DNA of 64,000 nucleotides. It comes from Janthinobacterium sp. 17J80-10. Lineage in GTDB: Bacteria; Pseudomonadota; Gammaproteobacteria; Burkholderiales; Burkholderiaceae_D. The position numbers were made by a program, and so were the translations under genes. Where the stretch lies: assembly GCF_004114795.1 (NCBI RefSeq), contig NZ_CP035311.1, positions 124,001 to 188,000 on the forward strand, read 5' to 3'. The notes under the pieces are model-generated. The model worked only from the letters and a program-made list of their open reading frames with translations, was not told where the DNA came from and did no database searches. This document shows positions 12,766 through 20,819 of the stretch, in pieces. Position 1 is the stretch's first letter. Each line of letters opens with the position of its first letter.

Positions 12766-12856
12766 GGAGAGATGGATGAGTGGTTTAAGTCGCACGCCTG
12801 GAAAGCGTGTGTAGGTTCATAGCCTACCGGGGGTTCGAATCCCCCTCTCTCCGCCA
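12766..12856 (+). tRNA. tRNA-Ser (GGA anticodon)
   Basis: The sequence folds as a class II tRNA. The acceptor arms are GGAGAGA (12766-12772) and TCTCTCC (12846-12852). The anticodon stem is CACGC/GCGTG around loop CTGGAAA with anticodon GGA at 12800-12802 (reads UCC and UCU). A long variable arm GTAGGTTCATAGCCTAC follows, then a T-arm with GGTTCGAATCC. The discriminator is G at 12853 and the CCA end is encoded (12854-12856). A strong terminator follows six bases later. Confidence 0.97.
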
Positions 12857-12861
12857 AACAC

Positions 12862-12888
12862 AAAAGCCCCGCACTCGCGGGGCTTTTT
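12862..12888 (+). terminator. Rho-independent terminator after tRNA-Ser
   Basis: AAAAGCCCCGC and GCGGGGCTTTT form an 11-bp stem around loop ACTC and end in a T run, immediately downstream of the tRNA. Confidence 0.9.
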
Positions 12889-12893
12889 GTTTG

Positions 12894-12932
12894 GGCGGAG
12901 AGAAGCGCGCAATGCGCGCGGGGGGATTCGAA
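12894..12932. repeat. Inverted, interrupted copy of the tRNA-Ser 3' end
   Basis: GGCGGAGAGA (12894-12903) is the reverse complement of tRNA bases 12846-12855, and GGGGGATTCGAA (12921-12932) is that of 12834-12845. The two matches lie in the order expected of one inverted copy, split by a 17-base insert (12904-12920) containing the palindrome GCGCGC-AAT-GCGCGC. The terminator hairpin lies between the gene end and the copy, so the locus is a nested inverted repeat. Confidence 0.75.
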
Positions 12933-12958
12933 GCTTTTGCGCTTGCAAGCGCAAAAGC
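12933..12958. repeat. Perfect 26-bp palindrome next to the tRNA remnant
   Basis: Two 13-base arms beginning GCTTTTGCGCTTG form a perfect palindrome without a spacer, directly after the inverted tRNA fragment. There is no T tract, so it is not a classical terminator. It may be a REP-like or integration-related element. Confidence 0.6.
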
Positions 12959-13075
12959 CGGGAGAATCTGCGGGGCGGTGTGGCGCGCAGCGACGCGCCG
13001 GGCCGCAGGGTGCCCCAAAAATTACAGCTGTTGCAAAACAGTACAACTGAATCAGACCCAGCCCTAAAAATGTTA

Positions 13076-13094
13076 CGCTAGAAAACTTCTAGCG
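13076..13094. promoter_or_regulatory. Inverted repeat just upstream of the diguanylate cyclase gene
   Basis: CGCTAGAA-AAC-TTCTAGCG gives 8-bp perfect arms that end 15 bases before the ATG at 13110, where no clear Shine-Dalgarno sequence is seen. It could be an operator or a 5' hairpin that limits translation. Confidence 0.4.
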
Positions 13095-13109
13095 CTTCAC
13101 CTGATCACC

Positions 13110-14627
13110 ATGGCAATACAACGAGCCGTTAGCTCCCTCAAATTCAAATATATCGTTCTGACCTTGCTCGTGGCGCTGGCGATCATCACCGCCGCAGTGT
13201 TGCAAATCTGGATCGACTTTCAGGAAACAAAACGTCGCCAGGAATTAACGGCCGCGGACGTGACCAAGGTCGTCGAGGCGCATGTATTCAACACGGTCAC
13301 GCAAGCACAAAACATCCTCGGCCTGGTAGCCGAAACCATCATTGATGACGACGGCCCGCACATGATGCGGGAGGCAGGCCGCTGGAAGCAATTGCACGCC
13401 TTTTGCGCCAGCCTGATTGGCTGCAAATCGATCGCTGTGGTGGATCCTTCCGGGCAGATCGTGGCGCTTTCAGATACCCGTGATGTGCCAAATATCGATG
13501 CCTCGGACCGTCTTTACTTCAAGGTCCCGCAAAAAACAAAGCGGCTTTTTATCGGCCCTGCCGTAGTCTCCCGGGTGAAGGGATCGCCGATTTTGTTTTC
13601 GATCGCCTTGCCTGTCTTCGATTCGGCTGGCAAGCTGCTTTCTGTCGTGTCTGCCGGCATGGTGACCAGCCATGCAACCGATTTTTATGGCTTGATGGGA
13701 TTCGGGGTCAGCACCACCGTCTCGATCTTCAAGGGGAATGGCGACCTGGTCGCGCGCTATCCGGACATGGCAAGTCACGTCGGCAAAAACAATGCAAAAG
13801 GCCAGCTCTTTGCCAAGGAATTGCCCAAAGCACCCAGCGGCACTTATGAATCCATTTCTGTTTTTGACGGTAAAACGCGCATTGCCGCTTATCAGTCGGT
13901 AAAGGACCTGGACCTGGTGATCTTTGCCGGCATAGAAAAGAATGTCGCGTACCAGAACTGGTGGAACCGCAGCGCATGGACAGCCTCGATCATCGGCTTC
14001 CTCCTGGTTTTCATCCTCTTCATTTTATATTTCGGCTACCGTTCATTATCCCGGCAAGGCAAGCTGGAAGTGAAGAACAGGGAATTGAGCGAGCTGGCCA
14101 CGATTGATGGCTTGACCGGTATCGCGAACCGTCGATTTTTTGATTTGACGCTGCAGCGCGAGTGGGACCGGCACAAGCGGGACAAGTCTGCACTGTCTGT
14201 GCTGATGCTCGACGTGGATTTCTTCAAGAGTTATAACGATCGTTACGGCCACCAGGCCGGCGATGAATGCCTGCGCAAAATAGCGCAAATACTGGACGCC
14301 TCGATCCATCGCGACATTGACCTGATTGCCCGCTATGGCGGCGAAGAATTCGCCGCCATATTGAACTGCGATGCCAATGGCGCGTACGTTGTCGCCGAGC
14401 GCATGCGACTGGCGGTCGGGTCGCTCGCCATTCCCCACGAAGACTCGAAAATCGGCACGACCGTGTCGATCAGCATTGGCCTGGCAAGCACGTCCACGAG
14501 CAAGATTGTCAGCAAGGAGGACTTGATTCAGTTGGCCGATGTCGCCTTGTACGAATCCAAATCCAATGGCAGAAACATGGTGAGTCCAAGTCCTGGAAAA
14601 ATCGAAGCCCTCGAAGTGTTAGGTTGA
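13110..14627 (+). CDS. Membrane dCache-GGDEF diguanylate cyclase
   Basis: Makes cyclic di-GMP from two GTP. It is 505 aa. A transmembrane helix (15-35) leads to a periplasmic double-Cache sensor (about 40-285, with SIAVVDPSGQIVALSDTR and DRLYFKVPQ). A second helix follows (291-310), then a short coil and the GGDEF domain. The active site is intact (YGGEEF, motif 410-414), and the inhibitory product site RxxD is present as RDID (401-404), exactly five residues upstream. This is the only gene in the cluster with a cyclase domain alone. The start ATG at 13110 has no visible Shine-Dalgarno sequence but lies next to an inverted repeat. The ligand is unknown; Cache domains usually bind small metabolites. 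Confidence 0.95.
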   Translation: MAIQRAVSSLKFKYIVLTLLVALAIITAAVLQIWIDFQETKRRQELTAADVTKVVEAHVFNTVTQAQNILGLVAETIIDDDGPHMMREAGRWKQLHAFCASLIGCKSIAVVDPSGQIVALSDTRDVPNIDASDRLYFKVPQKTKRLFIGPAVVSRVKGSPILFSIALPVFDSAGKLLSVVSAGMVTSHATDFYGLMGFGVSTTVSIFKGNGDLVARYPDMASHVGKNNAKGQLFAKELPKAPSGTYESISVFDGKTRIAAYQSVKDLDLVIFAGIEKNVAYQNWWNRSAWTASIIGFLLVFILFILYFGYRSLSRQGKLEVKNRELSELATIDGLTGIANRRFFDLTLQREWDRHKRDKSALSVLMLDVDFFKSYNDRYGHQAGDECLRKIAQILDASIHRDIDLIARYGGEEFAAILNCDANGAYVVAERMRLAVGSLAIPHEDSKIGTTVSISIGLASTSTSKIVSKEDLIQLADVALYESKSNGRNMVSPSPGKIEALEVLG

Positions 14628-14748
14628 TTTGCTGCATCAGTGCTCTGGCACATCTCGTTGAAAATCGCTCCGCTGCCGGAATCCTTCCCGGCTTTGCTGT
14701 CTAATCCAGGTAATGATTGTAGAGATCGGCCGGTTTTCAGGAAAACGT

Positions 14749-14988
14749 ATGGCAACCACCCTCAGGCATAGAAGCACCGATATCGTCACGCTGGAAGAAG
14801 GCGAACGCATCGCGGACAAGTGCGTCCCCGGCGATATCGCGCTGGTTCAGGAAGACGGCGGCTGGTGGACCCATTTCATCGGGGACGATGGCAGCGTTGA
14901 AAGCTATGACGAGGCCTACCCCACTTATAACCAGGCCCTGTGGGCCGCCAAGGCGGCCGCTGAATACACTTCTTCAACGGAAGACTAG
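14749..14988 (+). CDS. Hypothetical small protein
   Basis: A 79-aa acidic protein that I do not recognise, starting MATTLRHRSTDIVTLEEGER and including GDIALVQEDGGWWTHF. It has no signal or membrane segment. The chosen ATG has AGGAAAA a few bases before it; an in-frame ATG at 14713 is less well placed. The gene ends four bases from the stop of the convergent GGDEF-EAL gene. The balanced composition and good start support a real gene. Confidence 0.6.
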   Translation: MATTLRHRSTDIVTLEEGERIADKCVPGDIALVQEDGGWWTHFIGDDGSVESYDEAYPTYNQALWAAKAAAEYTSSTED

Positions 14989-14992
14989 CAGC

Positions 14993-17797
14993 CTAATTGA
15001 GCCTGGAAATATAGGCGGCGATGTCATCGGCCGACATCGGCATGGCTACCTGGGCGCCCTGCACCTCGTCGCATTGCAGGCTGCGCAACAGCTGCAGGGT
15101 ATGTTCGCTTTCGACGCCTTCGGCAATTGTCGTCAGGTTCAGGCTGCGTGCCATCTGGATAATGGCGCGCACGATCGCCGATTCTTCCATGTCGCTGCCC
15201 AGGTCGCGGATGAATGACTGGTCGATCTTCAGCTTGTCGACGGCAAAACGCTTGAGATAGGCCAGGCTGGAATAGCCGGTGCCGAAATCATCGATGGCCA
15301 GCTTGAGCCCCAGCGCCTTCAAGCGCCGTACCGTTGCCAGCACCTGGTCGGAATCGTGGATCAGCACCGATTCGGTGAGCTCGAGCTCCAGCAGCGCTGG
15401 CTCCAGGCCCGAGGCGGCAAGGGCCGCGCCGACGCTTTTCTCGAGGTCGCCGCGCTTGAACTGCACGGCCGACAGGTTGACGGCCATCAGGAGTTGCGGC
15501 AAGCCTGCGCGCTGCCAGGCGACGGCCTGCCGGCATGCCTCGTGCAATACCCAGTCGCCGATCGGGATGATCAGGCCGCAGTCCTCGGCCGTCGGAATGA
15601 AGCTGCCGGCCGGTAGCATGCCCAGTTCCGGATGGTTCCAGCGGATCAGCGCCTCGACACCGACCACCTGGCCGCTGGCCAGGCTAATTTGCGGCTGGTA
15701 ATGCAGCACGAACTCGCCGCGTTCCAGCGCCAGGCGCAAGCCATTGCGCATGTTCAGGTGGGCGCTGGCTTCGGCATTCATCTGCTCGGCGTAAAACCGG
15801 TAGGTATCACGGCCGGCTTCCTTGGCGTGGTACATCGCCGTATCTGCTTTTTTCAGCAGCGTATTGAAATCGCGCCCATCGTCCGGATACACGGCCACGC
15901 CCATCGACAGCGTGGCGAACAATTCCAGGCCATCGATATTGAAGACACGCGCCATGTTGTCCAGGACCTTTTCCGCCACTTTGGCAATCGCCTCGTTATC
16001 CCGCATGTCCGAAAGCACAATCAGGAATTCATCGCCGCCCTGGCGGCTGATGGTTTCGGTTTCGCGCACGCTTTCGCGCAGGCGCGTCGCCACGGCCTTG
16101 AGCAGGGCGTCGCCGATCAGGTGGCCGAGCGAGTCGTTGACCGATTTGAAACTGTCCAGATCGATGAACAGCAATGCCGCCTTGGCATGCGCACGGTCGC
16201 TGTAGGCCATCGCCTGTTCCAGCCGGTCCTTGGCCAGCAGGCGATTGGGCAGCTTGGTCAACGCATCGTGGTAGGCCAGGAATTCGATATACGCCTCGGA
16301 CACCTTGCTGTCGGTAATATCCTGTACGGTGCCGATCGCCATCTGGACCTGGCCTGCATCGCCGAACGTCATCTCGGCGCGCTGATGCGCCCAGCGCATG
16401 CCCTCGGCCGTTTCAAACCGGTGTTCGACGTCAAAGGGCGTACCCTGCAAGGCAGTCTGCCAGGCGTTCCTGACCAGTTCACGGTCTTCCGGCAGCACGC
16501 AGTTGAGAACAATATCCCGCGACAGCGGCGTACCGGGCGGGATGCCGAAAATCTTGTACGTCTGCTCGGACCAAGTCACCTTCAGGTCGGCGATCTCGAC
16601 GGTCCAGCTGCCGATGTTGGCCACCGATTGCGCTTTCTGCAGGGTACGTTCGCTTTCCTGCAGCGCCGCATGCAACCGGTTGCGCTCGACCACCAGCCGG
16701 TTGAAGCTGCTGACCAGCCGCCCGGTTTCGTCATCGCGCGCCACTGGCAGCGGCGTCAAGGCATTGCCGTGCTCGGCCATGCGTCCGATTGCCTTGGCCG
16801 CGTCTTCCAGCGGGCGCAGATGGCGCGTGAAAATGATGTGCAACAGCGCGGCAATGGCAAGCGTCATCAGGAGCGCCGTCAGGTAGATTTCGCGCTGCAG
16901 CGTCTTGATCGGCGCAAATGCCGTCTTGGTCGCCACGCCGGTAATCACCATCCAGTCGGTCGTTTTCATGAAGCGGTTCACATTCAGTGCCTCGACGCCG
17001 TTGGATACCATGTTAATGCCCGGCACCTCGATGCGCTCGCGCAGGCGGCGGTCCAGCAAGGGATTGACGCCCTTGGGAGGCAGTTGCTGCATGATCCGCT
17101 TCTGGTTATCGGCGAAGACGATCATGTTTGCCTTGGCCGACATCACCACGACCCGCACGATCATGCCGAGGTTGAGGTTTTCGCGGAACTTGAACAGGTT
17201 CGGGTCGAACGGCGAGATGCCTGCCGTGAGCACGCCGGCGGCAGCACCGGAGGCATCCTGCAGCTGCATGGCGAACGGAATGATGGGTTGCCTGGAAAAG
17301 CGGCTGATCACGGGCGTGCCGACATACGGCTTGTTTGTCGCCATGCTGGCGCGGAAATGCTCGCGGTCGCCGATGTAAGTGCCTACCCGCCCGGGATGTT
17401 GCGGGTAATCGGCAATGATGGTGCCGTTCTTGTCGGCCACCAGCAAGCCATTCGGAAACAGCTTGGGCGGCAGGTCGCGTTGTTCAAACAGGCGCTGGAT
17501 TTTTGCCGGGTCGGCGAGCATGGCCGGCGTGATTGCAGCTGCTGCCTGGCTGAGCAAATCCGTGCGCAACTGCAGCTCGCTGTCGAGGTCGGCGGTGACA
17601 AAGTCGGCCGTTGCCGACATTTGCGCAATCAATATTTTTTCTAGATCGGCCTGCAACACGGCAGACATGCGCACCGCGAAGCCCCAGATGGCTGCGACAA
17701 TCACGATCAGCACCACCACGAGCATGCGTAACTTCAGGCTTTTTGGGCCGAACGGCTGGGTCATTAAGTCATACGTTTTATGCAAGGCAGCGGCCAT
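14993..17797 (-). CDS. Membrane Cache-HAMP-PAS-GGDEF-EAL bifunctional protein
   Basis: Cyclic-di-GMP turnover enzyme with both catalytic domains apparently intact; 934 aa. Order: transmembrane helix (24-44), periplasmic Cache-type sensor (50-295), second helix (305-323), HAMP (about 325-375), PAS (about 390-500), GGDEF (505-670) and EAL (685-925). The cyclase motif is RQGGDEF (587-591), and the product-inhibition site reads RETE instead of RxxD. The EAL side has GVEALIRW (Glu716), DDFGTGYSSLAYL and TIAEGVESE. Near the end the usual QGYLF-x-x-P segment is QGAQVAMPM, an unusual change without loss of length. No good ribosome-binding site precedes the ATG at 17797; another ATG 11 codons in is not better. 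Net activity, cyclase or phosphodiesterase, cannot be told. Confidence 0.94.
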   Translation of the reverse strand: MAAALHKTYDLMTQPFGPKSLKLRMLVVVLIVIVAAIWGFAVRMSAVLQADLEKILIAQMSATADFVTADLDSELQLRTDLLSQAAAAITPAMLADPAKIQRLFEQRDLPPKLFPNGLLVADKNGTIIADYPQHPGRVGTYIGDREHFRASMATNKPYVGTPVISRFSRQPIIPFAMQLQDASGAAAGVLTAGISPFDPNLFKFRENLNLGMIVRVVVMSAKANMIVFADNQKRIMQQLPPKGVNPLLDRRLRERIEVPGINMVSNGVEALNVNRFMKTTDWMVITGVATKTAFAPIKTLQREIYLTALLMTLAIAALLHIIFTRHLRPLEDAAKAIGRMAEHGNALTPLPVARDDETGRLVSSFNRLVVERNRLHAALQESERTLQKAQSVANIGSWTVEIADLKVTWSEQTYKIFGIPPGTPLSRDIVLNCVLPEDRELVRNAWQTALQGTPFDVEHRFETAEGMRWAHQRAEMTFGDAGQVQMAIGTVQDITDSKVSEAYIEFLAYHDALTKLPNRLLAKDRLEQAMAYSDRAHAKAALLFIDLDSFKSVNDSLGHLIGDALLKAVATRLRESVRETETISRQGGDEFLIVLSDMRDNEAIAKVAEKVLDNMARVFNIDGLELFATLSMGVAVYPDDGRDFNTLLKKADTAMYHAKEAGRDTYRFYAEQMNAEASAHLNMRNGLRLALERGEFVLHYQPQISLASGQVVGVEALIRWNHPELGMLPAGSFIPTAEDCGLIIPIGDWVLHEACRQAVAWQRAGLPQLLMAVNLSAVQFKRGDLEKSVGAALAASGLEPALLELELTESVLIHDSDQVLATVRRLKALGLKLAIDDFGTGYSSLAYLKRFAVDKLKIDQSFIRDLGSDMEESAIVRAIIQMARSLNLTTIAEGVESEHTLQLLRSLQCDEVQGAQVAMPMSADDIAAYISRLN

Positions 17798-17880
17798 CTT
17801 AACATTCGATTCCGGCGTTCCGGCGGTTGCGATAAATCTTGACGATATTTAACCAAATAGTGTTGCCGAAATAGCGGCGC

Positions 17881-18408
17881 CTAGGCAGCCTCGACCTGTG
17901 CGCCCCACAACGCCCCGCCCGCCAGATCCATATGGGTCAGGTACAGGCGCAGGTCAAATTCGAACTGGTGGTATTGCGGCTCCATGTGCTGGCACAATTT
18001 ATAGAATGCCTTGTCGTGCTCCTTCTCTTTCAGGTGCGCCAGCTCATGCACGACGATCATGCGCAAAAACTCGATCGGTACGCTCCTGAAGACGGAAGCC
18101 ACCCGGATTTCATGCTTGGCCTTGAGCTTGCCGCCCTGGACCCTGGAGATGAAGGTGTGCGTGCCCAAGGCATGCTTGAGCACCTGAATCTTGTTGTCAA
18201 AACCGACCTTGCTGATCGGTTCCGCATTGCGCAGGAAGGCGCTTTTCAAGTCGAGCACGTATTGATACAGTGCCTTGTCGGTGCGGACGTCATGGGCTGC
18301 TGCATATTTTTTCAGCAGCACGCTCGCCAGTTTATCTTCCGCTAGCAGTCCCCGGACTTGTTGCTTCAGATGTTCGGGATAGCCCGCCAGATATTTCAAG
18401 TCTTGCAT
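17881..18408 (-). CDS. YgjP-like (DUF45) zinc metalloprotein
   Basis: A 175-aa cytosolic protein with VVHELAHLKEKEHDKAF: HELAH at 121-125 and His131 form the zinc-binding motif of the YgjP/WLM metallopeptidase-like family. Escherichia coli YgjP belongs to this family and has been linked to nucleotide (UTP) hydrolysis, but the substrate is not settled. The length is typical of short family members. AGGAG lies about 13 bases before the ATG, rather far but usable. It is separated from its neighbours by 83 and 172 bases and is probably its own transcription unit. Confidence 0.85.
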   Translation of the reverse strand: MQDLKYLAGYPEHLKQQVRGLLAEDKLASVLLKKYAAAHDVRTDKALYQYVLDLKSAFLRNAEPISKVGFDNKIQVLKHALGTHTFISRVQGGKLKAKHEIRVASVFRSVPIEFLRMIVVHELAHLKEKEHDKAFYKLCQHMEPQYHQFEFDLRLYLTHMDLAGGALWGAQVEAA

Positions 18409-18510
18409 TGTCTATCACTTACTCCTGTGGAATTGCCATCTGCATGCCGGACGTAGCATGGTGCTTATTTTTAACCGTGTCAATTTCCCGCAGGGCGGCG
18501 GAAAATGCAA

Positions 18511-18543
18511 CGGGCGGACTGCGCATCTTGCGCAGTCCGCCCG
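18511..18543 (-). terminator. Strong hairpin downstream of the alkene reductase gene
   Basis: A perfect 15-bp stem (arm CGGGCGGACTGCGCA) with loop TCT lies 38 bases past the reductase stop on the minus strand. The following bases TTGCATTTTCC are only moderately T-rich, so termination is likely but not certain. Confidence 0.7.
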
Positions 18544-18580
18544 TAAACTACTTCGGCGTTAGCGGCCCGCAGGCCGGGGA

Positions 18581-19717
18581 TCAGGCCGCTTGTGCCAGCG
18601 CCGGATAGTCGATGTAGCCCACCGGGCCCGGCACATAGAAGGTTTGCGGATTGGGCGCATTGAGCGCCGCATCGGCCTTGAAGCGCTGCACCAGGTCGGG
18701 ATTGGCGATATACGCGCGGCCGAAAGCCACGGCATCGGCGCGGCCCGATTCGACTGCATCGATCGCCATGTCGCGGTTGTAGCCATTGTTGGCGATGTAG
18801 ACGCCCTTGAATGCCTGGCGCGCACCGGCAAAATCAAAGCCGGGCACGTCGCGCGCGCCGCCCGTGGCGCCTTCGACGAAGTGGATGAAAGCGATCCCGC
18901 GCTGGTTCAATTCTGCCACCAGGTGGCCAAACACCGCTTGCGGATTGCTGTCCGAAATGTCATTGGAGGGCGTCACCGGCGACAGGCGGATGCCGACGCG
19001 GCCGGCGCCGATTTCGGCCACCACCGCATCCACCACTTCCAGCGCGAAGCGGGAGCGGTTTTCCACCGAGCCGCCATACGCATCGGTGCGCCGGTTGGCG
19101 CCGTCGCGCAGAAACTGGTCGACCAGGTAACCGTTGGCGCCATGGATTTCGACACCATCGAACCCGGCGCGGATGGCGTTGGCGGCGCCACGGCGGAATG
19201 CCTCGACCACGCCGGCGATTTCGTCCGTGCTCAAGGCATGCGGCACCGCGAAGTCAACCTTGCCGTTACGGGTATAGGCCGCGCCCCTGGCTTGCACTGC
19301 CGAAGGCGCCACAGGCTGGGCACCACCGGTCAGGTCGGGGTGGGTGATGCGGCCGACGTGCCAGATCTGCGCGACAATTTTCGAGCCGGCATCATGGACG
19401 GCCTGGGTGATTTTTTTCCAGCCTTCGACCTGGGCATCGGAATAGATGCCGGGCGTGGCCATGTAACCCTTGCCCTCGGGGGCGACCGGGGTGCCTTCGC
19501 TGATGATCAGGCCGGCATTGCTGCGCTGGCGGTAATATTCAACGTTGATTTCGCTGCCCGGAATATCCCCGGCGGCTTCATCGGCGCGGCTGCGCGTGAG
19601 CGGCGCCATGACGACGCGGTTGGCGACCTCGATGTCGCCGATGCGAAAACCTTGAAACAGCTTGGTGTCGGCAATGGCAAGGGCGTTGGTACTGGCAGTG
19701 GTCAGGGGAGCATTCAT
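18581..19717 (-). CDS. Alkene reductase, Old Yellow Enzyme family
   Basis: An FMN- and NAD(P)H-dependent ene-reductase of the NemA/OYE type, 378 aa, a single TIM barrel. Family marks are ANRVVMAPLTRSRA near the N terminus, AQIWHVGRITHPD, EIHGANGYLVDQFLRDG (substrate-binding His and Asn), RTDAYGGSVENR and the C-terminal AFGRAYIANPDL. Such enzymes reduce activated C=C bonds, nitroesters and N-ethylmaleimide, often in electrophile stress. The frame is open to 19777, but the ATG at 19717 follows AAGGA and gives the usual N terminus. It is divergent from a LysR regulator whose start region carries a large palindrome, which suggests control by that protein. Confidence 0.93.
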   Translation of the reverse strand: MNAPLTTASTNALAIADTKLFQGFRIGDIEVANRVVMAPLTRSRADEAAGDIPGSEINVEYYRQRSNAGLIISEGTPVAPEGKGYMATPGIYSDAQVEGWKKITQAVHDAGSKIVAQIWHVGRITHPDLTGGAQPVAPSAVQARGAAYTRNGKVDFAVPHALSTDEIAGVVEAFRRGAANAIRAGFDGVEIHGANGYLVDQFLRDGANRRTDAYGGSVENRSRFALEVVDAVVAEIGAGRVGIRLSPVTPSNDISDSNPQAVFGHLVAELNQRGIAFIHFVEGATGGARDVPGFDFAGARQAFKGVYIANNGYNRDMAIDAVESGRADAVAFGRAYIANPDLVQRFKADAALNAPNPQTFYVPGPVGYIDYPALAQAA

Positions 19718-19798
19718 GAGATGGGATCCTTCAAGGGGAGTGATCGATGCTGGATTATCTCCATTCCAGACCACCATGAGTAGACTGGTAAAGTGATA

Positions 19799-19825
19799 TT
19801 ATCTATTCCTGACAGGAATAGATAA
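19799..19825. promoter_or_regulatory. 27-bp perfect palindrome at the lysR start, probable LysR operator
   Basis: The arm TTATCTATTCCTG (19799-19811), a central A and the exact reverse complement (19813-19825) end four bases before the LysR ATG at 19830. It contains the LysR-type T-N11-A core ATTC-x7-GAAT. The site lies in the divergent promoter and could serve both genes; binding is inferred. Confidence 0.65.
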
Positions 19826-19829
19826 AACC

Positions 19830-20756
19830 ATGGATCGTTTGCGCTTGATGGAAACCTTTGTGCGGGTGGTGGAGACCGGCAACTTTTCGGCCGTGGCGCG
19901 CGAAGGCTTTACCACGCAGTCCGCCATCAGCAAGCAGGTGCAGGCGCTGGAGGCGCAGGTCGGTGCGCGCCTGCTGGTGCGTTCCACGCGCAGCCACTCG
20001 CTCACCGAAGCCGGCAAGCTGTATTACGAGCGCTGCCGCCAGGTACTGGATACGCTCGAGGATGCCCGCATCGAAGTGCACCGCGCCGAGCATGAAATCA
20101 GCGGCGTGGTGCGGGTGGCGGCACCCGTCGCCTTCGGCCGCCTGCATATCGTGCCGCGCCTGCCGGCGTTTTTTGAACGCTATCCCAAGCTGCGCGTGGA
20201 CCTGCAGCTCGACGACAGCTTCATCGACCTTGTGGCAGCGGGCATTGATGTGACCTTCCGCGTCGGCGAACTCAAGGATAGCCGGCTGACCGCGCGGCGC
20301 ATCGGCACGGCGCACCGCGCTGCCCTGGCCGCGCCGGCTTACCTGGCACGGCATGGCGAGCCGCGTCATCCGGATGAACTGCTGCAGCATAACTGCCTGA
20401 TCTATACGCCACTGGCCAGCATCAATGAATGGCACTTCCGGGATGAGCAAGATGCAGCGCACGTGGTGCGCGTTGCCGGCAGCTTCCAGTCCAACAGTTC
20501 CGAGGCGATCCGCCAGGCAGTGTGCGAAGGCATCGGCATCAGTTATTCCACGCTGTGGGTGTATGGCGACGATATCCGCGCCGGCCGCATCAAGCCTATC
20601 CTGACGCAATTCCGCCCGCCGCCCCTGCCGCTGAATGTGGTCTTCCAGCCGGCCCGGCGGCCCTCGCTGAAGATCAACAGCTTCGTCAATTATTTTGCGC
20701 ACGCCTTCGACCAGGACCCGGATATCGCGCAAATGCTCACTGCCGCGGAAGAATAG
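19830..20756 (+). CDS. LysR-family transcriptional regulator
   Basis: A 308-aa DNA-binding regulator. The winged helix-turn-helix is at 1-60 (METFVRVVETGNFSAVAREG, then QSAISKQVQALEAQVGARLL), and the effector-binding domain follows (about 90-295, with GVVRVAAPVAFGRLHIVP). It belongs to the AaeR/DsdC-like 'METFVRVVETGNFSAVA' group often found next to oxidoreductases. It is divergent from the alkene reductase gene with a 27-bp palindrome in between, so it probably controls that gene and itself. The ligand may be an electrophile or enone, but that is a guess from the neighbour. Confidence 0.94.
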   Translation: MDRLRLMETFVRVVETGNFSAVAREGFTTQSAISKQVQALEAQVGARLLVRSTRSHSLTEAGKLYYERCRQVLDTLEDARIEVHRAEHEISGVVRVAAPVAFGRLHIVPRLPAFFERYPKLRVDLQLDDSFIDLVAAGIDVTFRVGELKDSRLTARRIGTAHRAALAAPAYLARHGEPRHPDELLQHNCLIYTPLASINEWHFRDEQDAAHVVRVAGSFQSNSSEAIRQAVCEGIGISYSTLWVYGDDIRAGRIKPILTQFRPPPLPLNVVFQPARRPSLKINSFVNYFAHAFDQDPDIAQMLTAAEE

Positions 20757-20819
20757 GCACGCCCGATGCGTTATGCTTCCGCTATTCTTCACGCATCACA
20801 ATCATCACTGGACCAGCCG

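Noticed and set aside
12824-13018. Small minus-strand frame ending in GDSNPR
   Set aside because: It reads the complement of the tRNA-Ser 3' end and its terminator; such GDSNPR peptides are well-known false genes.
13030-13045. LexA-like CTGT ... ACAG before the diguanylate cyclase
   Set aside because: The spacer is six bases, not eight, so it does not fit the operator.
14643-14658. Sigma-54-like TGGCAC ... TTGAAA before the small gene at 14749
   Set aside because: Spacing is one base too long and the -12 GC is missing.
15632-17644. 670-codon plus-strand frame
   Set aside because: Antisense to the GGDEF-EAL gene; no recognisable domain, His/Gln/Arg-rich shadow composition.
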